A DNA stretch of 64,000 nucleotides, from the NCBI GenBank assembly GCA_902806575.1, contig CADCXD010000005.1, positions 1,736,001 through 1,800,000 on the forward strand, in the 5' to 3' direction. This document shows, one piece after another, positions 35,446-48,719 of the stretch. This DNA comes from Jackrogersella multiformis. Taxonomy: Eukaryota; Ascomycota; Sordariomycetes; Xylariales; Hypoxylaceae. The translations under genes were made by a program, and so were the position numbers. The notes beneath the pieces were generated by a model. It had not been told where the DNA came from and ran no database searches. It worked only from the letters and a program-made list of their open reading frames with translations. Within the stretch, counting starts at the first letter, position 1. Each line of letters opens with the position of its first letter.

Positions 35446-38400
35446 GCTTGAGACCTCGAGTTCCCCGCCCCCCCAACTTCTTAACTCCTAGGCTAGAGGC
35501 TAGAACCCCCCAACTTCTACACTAGCCAGACCCCGATCCCCAAACTAAGGAGGTTCCACAAACGTGGAGAAGGAGGTGGTGGTATCGTTACGCGATGCAT
35601 TAGGGTACATGCACAAGCCAGGATTCCATCTTAGAATGGAAACTCGAGAGGATCCCCGTGGAGTTTGATTCGAGGAGATCATAACGATACCTACATACTG
35701 ACTGACTGATTGATTGACTAACTGACTGACTGTTAATAACGACCGGCGACTTATCGGCCGGACCGCATGGTATATTTCTCGTCTGCATTTGCTCGGCGTT
35801 TAAGGAGGAGAACGTTTCACAAAGGGAAACGTTGGATCACAATTTTATTTTCTGTCGGCCGGAATGGGAAGATATTGATCACCTTTTGTTTCTCGTACTC
35901 ACACCCAAAGGCGTTTTCTGGCGGCATGAGATAGGGCGCGTCAAGATGTTTGATATTGGTATTTTTGTTTCTCGGCCCGTGGCTCGTCACGCTTTGCATT
36001 GGGGGTGCGGATGTTGGGAGTTATCATACCATGTTGTCGGAAGATCGAATGTACTTGTAATAGGACTGGAATGAAATGCTGTATGTGACGCTGTTCGAGA
36101 GATCAAGAAAGACCCCATTTACCGCTACCACTGTTGCATTGTGACCCTGTGACCTTGTGATTGATGTCCTACAATGACTCAACTCTAAACCAACGTACCT
36201 AGGTACTCCAGGGGAGAATGAAGGCCTCGTGAGCATGATAGTGTAGAGTAGTTTCTAAATGTCGACAGTTTTTTGTTCCTAAATTAGTATTTTTAACCGG
36301 TACTAATTCGGTACTAATTCTGGGCTGTTAAGTGTACCTAGGTACCTAGGTACGCTAGGGTTTAATTTCGGGGCGAAAAGTTAGAAATCCACCTGACACG
36401 GGCGCAATCGCCTGCTGCGGCGGCGGCCGGTAGTAACAAAGTTCGGCACCACCGAGAAGAGTCTAGTAACTTTTCAATTGACCATCTGCTCTTACCTACC
36501 TAGGTAGTGTAAGTGGCTTATTAATAAGTACCTACAGATCTGTACCTAGGTACCTTGGTAGTATACCTAAGTAGCTACACTAGAGTCTATACCACGTGGC
36601 AAGGATATCAATTAATAGATTTTCTCCAGAAACACACAATTCTAGAATCTTTCAATTCTCGTGTATTTGGATGTAACAAGAATGTGAGACAAAATGGAAA
36701 CATTTTGATAAAGACCTTATAGGCATCGTTCCCAATGCTATCAATAAATGGTAGCTTTGCAGATCGCATAAGCCAATCAGTCTAACGGAAATCATAGCTT
36801 AGTAAAGCTTTATAAGAGCAATAGACCGAGTCGGACCGTCTTCGCTACGAATACCTCACTTGTCGGCTTGGGCTACCAAGGAAGCTACTCAAAGTCACGA
36901 AGTCCTAATTGATCGCGAACGAGGAAGAGAGTAAAACAATTCAACTATTTTAGATTCACTAGACTACACTAGGTAAACTGATTGATACCGAGGAGCCGGA
37001 AGCGCGAATTGGCTCGTGGTCGCATCAAACCGCCCTCTCTCCACTGCCTCAGTCCATATACACTATATATCTATTATGCATAACGAGGTGTGAGGTGGCA
37101 TGTTACCCGTTGCATTCTGATTTTCTTCCCACTTACCCCTAGCCTACTACATACATGACATAATCAACCTAATTCCTTTAACGGCTTTTAGAATGGTTCG
37201 AAAGAAAATAAACGTCTGCCAGCTAAGCCTGACCAATTGCCGCCCTCGAACCCGCCACTAGCGGAGCCGCATCTTACCGGCCAGGGTAGAGGTCCAGGGT
37301 AGCTAGGTACCTACGTAGTAGTACCTAGGTAGGTAGAAAGATGCTAGAGCAGGGGACCAACCATAGAGCCCCGTTCGTAACCAGCAGCAAAACGGCCGAC
37401 GCTATCGCCGTGGCTCCACAATGAAGCCGATTGTACCGAGTAAGATCCATGCATAACTCTGCCATCATTTTTCTGCAATCCTCTGGTTTCGAGAAGTTCG
37501 AGCTCGGCCGTTTTCGTTCCTTGCTCTTCGTTATTACCTAAAGGCCCTTTTAGTACCTAATGCATCTTTCCTTTTTCTCCTCACTTTACCCCAACCGGAC
37601 CGACCGGTGTGAATGCTGTAATGGAGCTGGGGTAAGCTGGGGAGTGTCGGCTACTGCCCAGTGGAGTTCTCTCATCTTATTCTGGAGTTGATAATGGGGA
37701 AAGTATGGGGATAGAAAGCAAAATCCGTTTTCACATGATCTATTTCCTTCGGGGTTCATTATACATGGACTAGGCTGCCGGGGCTTCACTATGCTCTCCG
37801 CGCCATCGACTAATACGAGCTGAGATATTTGACCGATTTTTTGCTCGTTGTTAGAAGAGCGAGGCTTTTACATGGACCATTATGCAGGATGGAATCCCCC
37901 GAATTCTTCATAGGGGGATACTTTATTAGGCCGAAAAATATCATGCGTCAAATGACTGAAGGATTCATGACCAGTAAGCTACCATAGGGATATTAATATA
38001 CAAAGTTAAGTCAAAAGGCAAATCAAGAGGCAGTTAAACCCCATAGCTCTTGTCAATTAAGAAGGGTTTCTTAAGATAATCGATTGGAAGAAAAGTCACG
38101 ATAGCTTCATTGGAAATTAGAGAGTATAATAATATTAAAGAATTGTTTCGCGGAGTAGAGTGGATGACTGTGGGGGCTTACTCTGTACTTTGCTAGGGGT
38201 CGCTATTATCTTCGGCGTGGGAGATGTGGGATCCATGATCCATGACGCGCGTAGCAGCCTCGGGTTGAATGCAACCTGGCAACCTTCAAAAATTCATCGA
38301 GTTCCAGAAACGTAAGGTACCTGGACTAAAACAGAGCTAGCAGTGGCAAGTTTAGGTGGTGACCCCGAGGGGATGGCGCATGGAAAGCCTGGAGTGCTCT

Positions 38401-38909
38401 AAGAGGATTTGCGGGTTGGCCTCGTGCTTGACCGTGGAGCGCGCGATATGGAGCGATGTGGGTGTCATTGTATTTCAGCTAGTCGTCCGGGGAGTGGAGG
38501 TGGGTCAGGGTCTGAATGAAGATCTAGAGGTACTACTATGTAATTAACTGAGCCGTGGTGTTGGTAATAATGCACATGTTTATTACACCTTGGATATTTA
38601 TAAGGCGATCCCTCCTTTTGACCTATTCACTTCTTCCCAACTTTCTCTATCATACCTTCTAATATATTTATTAACCTACCCGCCCCTCCTAATACTACCC
38701 ATCTCTACCTTAGGCACTCGGGCCAATAATCCACAGTAATTATATTAAATATATACATACCTAGGTATATATCTGTCATCTCGCCGGCTTATCTCACCCT
38801 TACGACGAGATCCAAATTCACACGTCGAATATCGACACCTCCTAACTTCGACTCGACCCTTGTTCTCACGTCAATCGTCTGTAGCAAGTCGACGTAACCC
38901 GCTGTTGCC
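35446..38909. other. Intergenic, 3.5 kb
   Basis: Non-coding. It contains a degenerate ACTG microsatellite (35697-35732) and CCTAGGT motif clusters near 36200, 36335-36355, 36495, 36545 and 37310-37330. The right end is the hexose transporter promoter. No gene seen. Confidence 0.5.
35697..35732. repeat. Degenerate ACTG microsatellite, nine units
   Basis: Nine tandem 4-bp units, ACTG with variants ATTG and ACTA, in the 3' flank of the Cyk3 gene. Confidence 0.85.
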
Positions 38910-40780
38910 ATGGCAGGAGGCGCCGTCATCCAGGGGTCCACGGACCCCAACCGGGTCGAAGCACCCGTCACCCTCAAAGCGTACCTCATGTGTGCGTTTG
39001 CCGCCTTCGGTGGTATCTTCTTCGGATATGACAGTGGTTATATCAACGGTGTGATGGGAATGACCTACTTCATCCACCAAATCGAAGGTCCCAACGCTAC
39101 CGAACTTAGCTCCGAACACAAGTCTCTCATCACTTCCATCCTTTCTGCTGGTACTTTCTTTGGTAAGTGAAGCAAGGATATATTTTCTTACAGAATTCAG
39201 CCTACTAACCTATTTCGATTAGGCGCTCTTATTGCTGGTGATATCGCCGACTGGACTGGTCGACGAACAACCATCATCGGCGGCTGTGCTATCTTCCTCG
39301 TCGGTGTTGTCCTCCAGACTGCCTCCGCTGGTTTAAGTCTCATCGTGGCGGGTCGTCTCGTTGCTGGATTCGGCGTTGGTGCTGTTTCTGCCATCTTAAT
39401 TCTGTATATGTCTGAGATCGCTCCCCGCAAAGTTCGTGGTGCCCTCGTCTCAGGATATCAATTTTGCGTCACCGTTGGTCTTCTACTAGCGTCAGCTATC
39501 GACTATGCCACCCAGGACCGAAATGACAGCGGCTCTTACCGTATCCCTATCGCTCTTCAGATGCTCTGGGCTCTTATCCTTGCAGTTGGCCTTTTCTTTC
39601 TTCCGGAATCCCCTCGATACTATGTGAAGAAGGGCAAGCTTGATCTAGCCGCCAAGGTCCTAACTCGTCTACGTGGCCAGGCTATCGAGTCCGATTTAAT
39701 TCAGGATGAGCTGGCAGAAATTATCGCTAACCACGAATACGAGCTCTCCGTTGTCCCTCAGGGAGGATACTGGAGCACCTGGGGAACCTGTTTCAGCGGT
39801 TCTCTACTCAACAGCAGCAGCAATCTCCGCCGCACCATTCTTGGTACTTCCCTCCAAATGATGCAGCAGTTCACAGGTGTGAACTTCGTCTTCTAGTAAG
39901 CATATCAAAATTCTGAAGTAACAAGTCTAATACTAATTTAAATCAGTTTTGGTACCACCTTCGTAAGTTGAAAACTAAGAGTTTATATTCAAAATTTGGA
40001 ATTCCTTTGGGAATTTCCTTTTAATTTAAACAAGTTCTGTTTGCTTAATTTATATGCTAACAAGTTGGGAAATAGTTCAAGCAGCTCGGCACTATCTCGA
40101 ACCCGTTTTTGATCTCTCTCATCACCACCCTCGTTAACGTCTGTTCGACCCCCATCTCCTTCTGGTCTATGGAGAGAATCGGACGTCGACCTCTGCTCCT
40201 CTGGGGAGCTCTAGGAATGGTCGTCTGCCAGTTCACTGTCGCAATCATAGGCACAGTCACCAGCTCCGAATCCGCAGTCAAGGCCATGATCGCCTTCATC
40301 TGCATCTACATCTTCTTCTTTGCTAGCACTTGGGGCCCGTAAGTTTACTCTCGCTCTGAAAATCCACTCAGTTCGTGATATATGCTAACATTATACAGTG
40401 GCGCTTGGGTTGTTATAGGAGAGATCTTCCCGCTACCGATGCGTGCCCGTGGTGTTGCCCTCTCTACCGCTAGCAACTGGCTATGGAACTGCATCATTGC
40501 CGTCATCACACCCTACATGGTCGACCCGGACAAGGGCAACCTAGGTGCTAAGGTCTTCTACATTTGGGGCGGTCTATGCACCTGTGCCTTCGTTTACGCC
40601 TACTTCCTTATCCCCGAGACCAAGGGATTAACCCTAGAACAAGTCGATCGCATGCTGGAAGAGACCACCCCTAGAACCTCGGCCAAGTGGGTGCCTCACT
40701 CTACGTACGCCGCCGAGATGGGCTTCACAGATAAGACAGGTGTGACAAACGTCGAGCATGTCACGAAGGAGGAGGTTTAA
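38910..40780 (+). CDS. Hexose (sugar) transporter, MFS sugar porter family
   Basis: Predicted 528-residue plasma-membrane sugar/proton symporter or facilitator of the fungal HXT type, with twelve expected transmembrane helices. Exons are 38910-39162, 39223-39895, 39947-39962 (16 nt), 40076-40338 and 40399-40780; introns have clear CTAAC branch sites. Signatures are GIFFGYDSGYINGV near the first helix, DWTGRR in the 2-3 loop, GRLVAGFGVGAVSAILILYM plus SEIAPRKVRG, PESPR at 212-216 closing helix 6, QMMQQFTGVNFVFYFGTTF in helix 7, and PETKG at 474-478 after helix 12. The 16-nt exon encodes FGTTF of helix 7 and is needed for frame. The N-terminus is short, as in high-affinity transporters; there is no long sensor tail, so it is more likely a transporter than a glucose sensor. 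Sugar specificity is not readable from this. Confidence 0.93.
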
Positions 40781-43700
40781 ATGTGTAGTAATCGGGTATC
40801 GTGTTTACCTGGAGGAGGATAGAGCCTCAGGAATGAGTACTGGACATAATCACTTTGGCGTTGGCGTAGGTCCACGACAGACCGGGGGTATAAGATGATG
40901 AATTAAAAAGAACTGTTGATATATATATTTACTTCGCTGTATGGCGATCTACGATGAAGCGAGATGAAAATGTTCGTTTCTGGCGTGCCACATCTTCTAT
41001 TATCAAGTCAGATAGAAGAAGGAATAATAGGATTTTTTAAGCCATCGTTAGTTCGATATCATCTATAAGACAATTCTTTAATATTAAAACTTCTTGATAC
41101 TAGTAAAAAAATTCCGTTCGACTTCCACTTAACGGTAGTAGAGCTAAAGTCACCCCTAGCCCCCTTTATACTTCTACAAGTTCCCCTTTAAGATACCTGC
41201 CGTAAAGTTTTCGCATATTTTATGATGCTCGCTTCTTTTATAACCACAGTTCACCTCCTAATTCAATGCATTCGTCAACGGTGCTGTTGATAGTAGTCTC
41301 CCTAAGGAACTTGAGCGTTAAAGAAAGTACAGGGCCATTATAAGGGTTCCCAGTGCGTCCACATCAGCGTATTCTAGGTAGGCATTATGAAGGTACCTAC
41401 CTAGTTTGATATCAAGTCCGGCAAAATGGTTCCGTCTACTTCTTTGCCTCTGACTATGATAAAACTAAAAGATGGGAACTCCTACATAATAGCGATGGTG
41501 AGAAGGTTAAGTTTCTTGAAATTCACGATGATATCGTTTATTCAGTACATACTTAGGTAGGTACCCAGGTATGTATCACTGACAGAAAGTCTACGATGAT
41601 TTTAAACGAAACTAGTTTAGCCATGCGAAATAAACCATGTTCTCTCTGATGCATTCAAATTCGCAAGCTTTGTGGTACTTAGAAGGAACCATTGGCCTTG
41701 CCGAAGAAAGCTTCCGGGTTCAGTGTAGCTTCATGAGCACAGCATTATGCATACATCAAGCGCCAGACGCGGCATCATAGTCCATGGAGTAACAAGAACT
41801 CGATTCTCAACATGATGGCGCCTGAAAGTAAAATGTGACGCATGTCCACACACGCAACGCGTGGTACCGGAAACAAGTCGCCCGATGATCCGCGTAGGGC
41901 TCCCTATTGTCTTCCTGTCCTAGACCAACTACTTATATAGGTACCTAGGTAGGTAGGCAGATATAGGGTAGAAACTTAGGTTTAGTTTTAGATATACAAA
42001 CCGAGGGATCTTGACTATTCGCGATAACCGTTGGCGCCAAGGGCTTCCTTGACCATTCGTCTAATATCAGTATCTAGGTAGTTATGCAAGTTAAGTACCT
42101 AAAGAGGAGATGATAGAATGTTTGCATCAAGACGAGTGGTCGGGTATATATGAGAAATAACATAGACATCAAAGTTGATGTTGTGGTCGTTCTAGCAAAA
42201 CGCGTGATAAAGAGGCCAGTGAAGTGTCCAGGTAAAACTCTTGGCAGTGAGGTCAAGATCACCAGCGAATTCCTAGAACGTGGGGGCCGCTTTAAAGACA
42301 CATCGGCCCTTCTATCGTCGACTGAATTCCAGTTCTGGCGCTGTGCAGAAAAGTAGTCACCGCGCAGTGTGTTGCCTCATCGCGCGCTTAGCGGTCAGAT
42401 ACACTTACCGACAGACGCGCTCGGATAAGCTCGCCCATGTATTCCCGAAAGGCAATGTGCCGCATCCACATGTCCGCAGGCTATCAAGAACGGGCAAGCT
42501 AATCCCGCAAAGGAGAGCCATCGTGAAAATGCCTCCGCGAGTGAATAAGCGTTGCGCAATCCCGGCCAATGGGACACACAGGTACTTGGGGGTTTGAGAC
42601 CATATAAAGAATTAGGGATCGCGTACCGTCTCCTGGTAAGTAACATGACCTAGGGCTCGCTCAGAGCTACACCTTGGAGGAAAACCCTTATTAGCCGGCG
42701 GTAGACCTTTGGTCGAACCCTGTCCGGTATCTCCCAAAGCAGTTGGAGCTAACGGGACAGCTACCGCTGGTAGCGAATAAAGCAGCTCGACTTTACCCAT
42801 CTAGGTATCAAGTTATACGCCGAATATTATACAACCTAGGATACCGGGAGTCATTATCAAGAAATTCATCCGTAGCTCTTGGCGTTGAGATTGACCAGCA
42901 CCTCTCAGCAACATGCTTCATTCTGCTTGGAAACGCCTCAGTGATTTTTTGTTAAATAATATTCGATTGAACTGACTGGAATGCATGCCATAGAGAGCGA
43001 ATACCTGTGCAACAAATGCCCATATATCGTTCTTATTCCGAGGGTACGTTTGTCGGAGGCGGAAGCCGGTTAGCATCTAAGATTACGGAGGACTGTCACT
43101 TGACTTCCGAGGCTAGGATCCCAGGACGAACACACCCTGTCGGCGAGATAGATTATGGCGCTATGTATATATCACAAAAGCTCTATGATAGCCTATTGCA
43201 AGATAAAGGAGAAGCAAGGTTGGATAGGGTAAGGGTGGGCAGTTATACTGCGAGTGAGATGCCTTCGATTTGGGGCGGATACTGCCTTTACCGCCCACGT
43301 GCCGCAAGGTTATGCAGCGACGCATATTCGGTTCATGCAAGAGGCGGGAGAGGCAAATTATTGGGATATAATAGACCGTTCCCGCATGAATCGACGAAGT
43401 ATGCAGGCTAGGGTAGTAGAGGAGGGGAGAGACTGAGATCCTTGTAGGTGCGAATTCATATTTTCCTATCCAGAGAAATACAGGCCTAGTTTTCTCTAAT
43501 AGATAATAGTATCAAATCTCGTTGACACCCTTGTCGGTCGTCTGGTTAACGGCAGATAGGCTGAAGGCCCCCGGCGATCCTCAGATAGGGCTCCTAACAG
43601 TCGAATGGGGCGAGACTTGCGAGAGGAACGTATCAGTGTTATTGCCGAATAGTTAGCCGCAATTGACTGTACATAGTCCTCTTAACAGGCTCATGACCTT

Positions 43701-45402
43701 GGTTCAAAAGCCAATGCCTTCAAGTAGGACATGATGTGCGAGCTTGTACGAGTATGGCTTGATACAGGGCTCGAACATGCCCGAAATACCATTCTTATTT
43801 GATAAGCGTCAAGAAGATGGCGCTGTTAACGGCATTCTAATAATAAACCGAGCTCTTCTGCCTATGAATCATGCCGACTGGAGTGTTTAGCCACGGCGGC
43901 ATGTTCGAATAGTATTAGGGATGGATTCCGTGACAGACCAGGCGGTATAGGCGAATATACCATACGCATCGTACCTAAAAAGGCGTCAGCTCATTCCACC
44001 TCGGGGAGGAGATGTGTAATCCATAGACACCTGGAGTTCTCATAATCAGGTGATAAGTGCGCAAGTTAAGTCGCGATGTGGCTTGCGCTATTCCCGCTCG
44101 GCCGTTGGAGTATTGGGTATGCTTCACGCGGTACGTTGATTGGGCGAATGTGCAGATGCACTATTGTGAGGGTTATCCATGCGCCGTAGGAAGACAAGGG
44201 GGATATGATGTAGAGCAGTCACAATTTACATATCACCTATAGCGCAACGGCCCACCGGGACCGGCGTATGGCGGTCCTAAGTCCGCCCAATCGGTAGGTT
44301 CCATGAGGCGTTCTGTGTAAGTACGAAATCGACAATTTGACATGACGGAAACCACTGTGGAATCAAGGATCTGCCTTGCAGATGAACGCTGAGAAGAGCT
44401 TAGAGCTTCATCGGCAATAGAGGCGAAATGCCAAGAAAACCCTTTCTTTCCAACCCAAATCGTTGCCACGGGACAACCGAATTTCCAGATAGCCGGTCTC
44501 GAACATCCCGAGGTCTCTCTAGAGAAGCGCCAAGAAAGAAATTCGGGATATTAAAGTGACAGGTTGTCTACCCCTTGGACGATGACATAGGCATCGGAAA
44601 GACGACGAAGGAAGACGGAACCGTATGTATAGTGGTTTGCCACACGGGGCTTTGGAGTCTCGGACAGCCGTCATAGCAGTCCTATTTGCGCTTCTCAAGC
44701 CAGAGAGAACGCCGCTAGCTACCTAGAGGCAGGTGAGGTGAGGTCGGTTCCCGCCCTCCATAACTAGTTCCCTGATGTAGGGGGCCCCGGTCATTAGCTA
44801 GAACTCCGGGACGGCTTCCTGCATAGTCTTATCCATAGGTAATTTTCGAGACCTGGGATCTCGGTCTCAGAAGCGTAGAAACAACCCAGGAATAGGCTGG
44901 GGTGAAAATGAGGTGGCTATTTCTGTACAACGTAGAACCTTGACCGTGATTGAGTATAGCATAGCATAAAAGAGAAGAGAAGTATAAATTTCGGATTCCT
45001 CGTCAATATGTTACAGGAGACGACGGCGTCTAATTACGGGGGGGTGGTCCGCAGGGAGGAGGGAGGAGGAAGGAGATAAGGAAGCCAAACCGCAGTCTAG
45101 CGTGTGAGGGAGGGAGAAAAGTCATACGTACGAGAACGTGTAAGAAGGGCAAATGGTTCTTTCTCTTCCTCTTGTTGTTTGGCGGATAGGCATTACACAT
45201 AAACGGCGACTACTTAGGAGTAGAAGGAAATACCCTGATATGATTATATGAGGGTGAATTACCCCTGACGGTCGTTTGTAAGCGCTTATCGATAGGGGTA
45301 CTATACTTTATTGAGCACCTACCTAGGTACCTACCTAGCCTAGCCCTAGGTAGGTAATTTTTAAACCCCTTACTAAACTTGTTCCTTGTCTTTCTTGCTC
45401 TA
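40781..45402. other. Gene desert, left part, 4.6 kb
   Basis: No supported gene. Base composition is moderate, not AT-rich, so this is not simply eroded repeat DNA. Short open frames (for example 43007-43411 and 43254-43436) look weakly protein-like but match no family I know. CCTAGGT motif copies occur near 41390, 41555, 41940 and 45320-45350. Confidence 0.5.
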
Positions 45403-45412
45403 GCGGACAACC

Positions 45413-45479
45413 AGGTTGCAGAACAGGTCAGCGTACGACTCACTTCTCATCTCAACAACTAACCCTTTTCGGAAAGATC
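45413..45479. repeat. Left terminal inverted repeat
   Basis: Pairs with 46316-46383 on the opposite strand. Shared blocks include CAGAACAGGTCAGCGTA and TCACTTCTCATCTCA. I count about eight mismatches plus a one-base gap. Confidence 0.8.
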
Positions 45480-45599
45480 GGTAATGCGACAAAGTAAAGT
45501 TTTAAACCGGTTAATAAGCTTAATTATGAAACTTTTTAACTTTTTTATGAAAAGTTTTTATGAAAAATTTATGAAATTTTTTATAAAAAATAATAATTT

Positions 45600-46195
45600 A
45601 AATAATAAAATTTTATTAAGTTTTTTTAATAATTAATTAATATAATTATTTAATTTAAATATAATATATTAATAAAATAATATATATTTATAATAAAAAA
45701 TATAAATTAATTAATTTAATCGTTAATTTATTTAAATTAATTTATAATATATATATAATATTAATTAATTATATAACGTTTTTATTTTATTTATTTATTA
45801 TAATATTTCGTTAAATTAATAATTTATTATAATAAATATAATTTAATTATTAAATAATTAAAAATATTATTATATATAAAAATAATTAATATATTAAATA
45901 TAATATTATTATTATTTATAATTATATATAATAATATATATAAATATTAATATTAATATATATTTATTTATTAATTAAATTATATATATATTTATATATA
46001 TTTTTATTTTATTTTTTATTTTTTATATAATTTAATTATATATTTTATTTAATTATATAATTATAATTATTTTTATTATTTTATAATATAAATTAAATAT
46101 TTATATTAATTTTAAAATAATAATTTTATAATTTTATAATTTATTTATTTATTTTATTAATTATATTTTATTATATTTTATTATTTTTAAAAAAC
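45600..46195. repeat. AT-only low-complexity core
   Basis: About 600 bases built almost entirely of A and T. From 45661 to 46190 the only G or C bases I find, apart from one isolated C near the right end, are three CpG dinucleotides (45721-45722, 45777-45778, 45809-45810). Confidence 0.9.
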
Positions 46196-46315
46196 TTTAA
46201 AAAAAATCAATTTATAAAATAACTTAATAGTTCATCTCAACTAAGTGGATCGACCTTTCCTTATCGAACCAATCAATTCATTATCTGAACGTTTTTTTTG
46301 CTCCACTATATTGTT

Positions 46316-46383
46316 GATCCTTTCCTAAAAGGCTTAGCTGCTGAGATGAGAAGTGACTCTTACGCTGACCTGTTCTGTAAACT
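46316..46383. repeat. Right terminal inverted repeat
   Basis: Reverse complement partner of 45413-45479. The inner edge also has a partial extra copy of the CATCTCAACTAA sequence at about 46232-46245. Confidence 0.8.
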
Positions 46384-48390
46384 CGCGGACAACCTTGCTC
46401 GCATCTTACCCAGCTGCCCAGGTAATAGTGAGGGATGGGAACACACGGAGAAACCAAGATCTATGGTTATTAAACATGAGATGCACAGACATGATAAGGT
46501 CATACCTCAATTACCTTAGGTTCTAGGTAAATAGGTAGGTAAAATTCCATTTTCTAACCCGATCAGAAAGAAGTGCAGTATTGTCGCATTTCAGCTCAGC
46601 CCTACGAATAATGACCGTTTGCTATATACCTTGCATAGTGGTATTGAGAATTATGAATTAATTACAGAATATATTATCTAGATTGACGAGGGATCTAATC
46701 AGCGGTTGTCAACACAGGGTTTATGATCGCCGAGTATATATACCTGGCTTAGTTTTCGGTATTACTTCAAGGAGACAGGAGACTACAGGTAAAGCTTCAT
46801 GCCGCCATGCTCTGCGAAGTACTACATCTATACGACGCAACAGATGGAGGTAACGTGTACAAGAGGTATGCAAGGTCTGAATAACCACCTATCTACATAG
46901 GTAAGCAGGTACCTAGGGAAGGTACCTACATGTAGGTATGCAGTCGAGTGTATTTGTACATGAATAACAAGATACATACCTGCATAGGGTACCAATCAGT
47001 TCATAGCTCTCACGTTACCATGGCATACCTACCTACCTACCTACCTAAGACATCAACATCTTAAATCTGATCACCGGTTTCGTAGCCATCAAAAAACTAC
47101 GCCTCGTTCGACACACCTATTCGCCGTAGAATCGTATAGGCGATGAGTCAAGTGTAGCCGGTTGCGTATCAACTTAGCTGAGCCTCGGTGGGTGGAATCT
47201 CGAAAACATGTCGGCACCCGGAGATTTCAGTGTTACTTGGATCTAACTCCTTCTGTCCGCATGCTTCCAGGCCCTCTCATAGCCGGGGCTATATCTCCAA
47301 GCGGTGGGTGGTTTCAGGCTCGAATGGCGGAGGCATTGCGTGGTCAGCTAACAAACCGTCATGTCGAACGGAAGCACGTCTGACGACAGTAAAAACGTCC
47401 AATGCGGCAGAATCGCCTGAGGTGGTGATCGAGACCCGGTGAGCCTCGCGATTTGGGGGGTTTTGATATGGCCACCGGGGGGGGGGCTAGCGGCTGGCCA
47501 TCCGCCATCATAACTGGGTGCGCGGTTGGTAGCTACCAGGTAGGTTGTCTGCCACCGGAATCCTTGCGTCAGATCTCTCGAGATGGTAGGTCGCTTCACC
47601 TTGGCGCAAACCGGCAAGTACGCCTGCAGAGATCTTCCTTACTACGTTGTATGCCTCCCTACCTCCTTCAAATCAAGACTTCGGCGGCAGGTCGACAGCA
47701 TACATCCGGTGTTGAAACTTATGACGCCTCAGTGCACGCTGGCAAGAGTTGCCTATTTATATCTCGTTGCGAATATGCCTACCTAGGTAGGTATGTAGAT
47801 AAAAAGGCTGAGAGAAGGATCTGCGCTCATACTATTTTGGGTAGGTGGCCCGAGCTGCGCATGTCGCATCATCTTTGAGCTTAGCTGCTGTGGTGTAAAT
47901 ACCTAGGTAGAAGACTAGCAGCTTTAAGCGTCCCCTTTTTCCAAGTATTTTTTCAATCCTTTTTGGATCTATGTAGTAACTCGAGTGCTAAATACAGCTC
48001 AGAGCGAAAGAAATTGCAAACTACCTACCTAGTGCCTACCTACCTACCCATACCTACCAAAGGTAACCTACCTATGTAGGTAGAGTCGGCTTTTTGTAAT
48101 CGATGCTACAGCTACTTGTGTCCCAACAGGGGTTCTATTAGGGGACACCGTTTTCCATCCTTGCGATTCGTGGCTTTTTATAATCGGACCCATATATAAT
48201 ATTCGAGCTCTTGAGGTCTTGAGGTCTCAAGGCTTTTCCACGTAAGTGTACGATGTAAGTGGCTTTTTTTTTAAACATGCCATTCTAATAGAACATCAAT
48301 CCATGGAACATCCCACTTGCTAGATGGTCCTTCGCTAATGAGGACCCTTGGTGGAGATTATCTTGAAGCATGGTCGACTCAGGCTTTGCT

Positions 48391-48424
48391 TACCTACCTA
48401 CCTAGGTAGGTACCTAGGTAGGTA
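48391..48424. repeat. Tandem palindromic ACCT/AGGT block
   Basis: A continuous 34-bp stretch of TACC units turning into AGGT units and back, containing two overlapping copies of the ACCTAGGT palindrome. Confidence 0.85.
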
Positions 48425-48642
48425 ACATAGCTTCTTTGACTCGTAGGATGGAATTAAATTTAGTGAACGCAAGACTCGATGGGAGGCACATGTGTCACAG
48501 CTACACCACATGTGACCCTCTGGCTACTCAACAGGCGGATGCGCGCTTATGGTTACTCAAAGCTTACCTCCCTGCCTGGTCGACTATTTTAGCCACCTCC
48601 AGAATGGGCTGAGGATAGCTACCTACCTCATATGTAATCTTG

Positions 48643-48719
48643 GTACCTAGGTAAATACTTACATACCTACCTACCTCCTACCTACCTGGGTGGTAAGTAG
48701 GAGGTACCTCTACCTAGGC
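48643..48719. repeat. ACCT/AGGT motif cluster
   Basis: Several ACCTAGGT and (CTAC)n copies within 77 bp, including TACCTACCTCCTACCTACC and GGTACCTCTACCTAGG. Confidence 0.75.

Larger units (their letters stand above)
45403..46394. mobile_element. Putative non-autonomous TIR element (MULE/MITE-like) with AT-only core
   Basis: A left arm (45413-45479) and right arm (46316-46383) are reverse complements of each other at about 87% by eye, with one single-base gap. Their outer ends lie next to a perfect 10-bp direct repeat, GCGGACAACC, at 45403-45412 and 46385-46394, which fits a target-site duplication. Between the arms lie about 830 bp, of which roughly 45600-46190 is almost pure A and T. No coding frame for a transposase is present, so it would depend on another element. 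Long terminal repeats with a 9-11 bp duplication suggest the Mutator-like group, but the superfamily is inferred. One base of offset at the right edge leaves the exact end uncertain by a nucleotide or two. Confidence 0.7.

Noticed and set aside
42395..42600. Minus-strand frame with MRHIAFREYMGELIRARLS, loosely like a cytochrome P450 helix
   Set aside because: No haem-binding Cys motif, ExxR or other P450 block is nearby.
42700..42760. Possible tRNA T-arm (GGTCGAACCCTGTCC)
   Set aside because: No matching acceptor, D-arm or anticodon stem could be folded around it; no tRNA was found elsewhere either.
43007..43436. Open frames with segments such as AFTAHVPQGYAATHIRFMQE
   Set aside because: They look mildly protein-like but belong to no family I recognise, and no neighbouring exons extend them.
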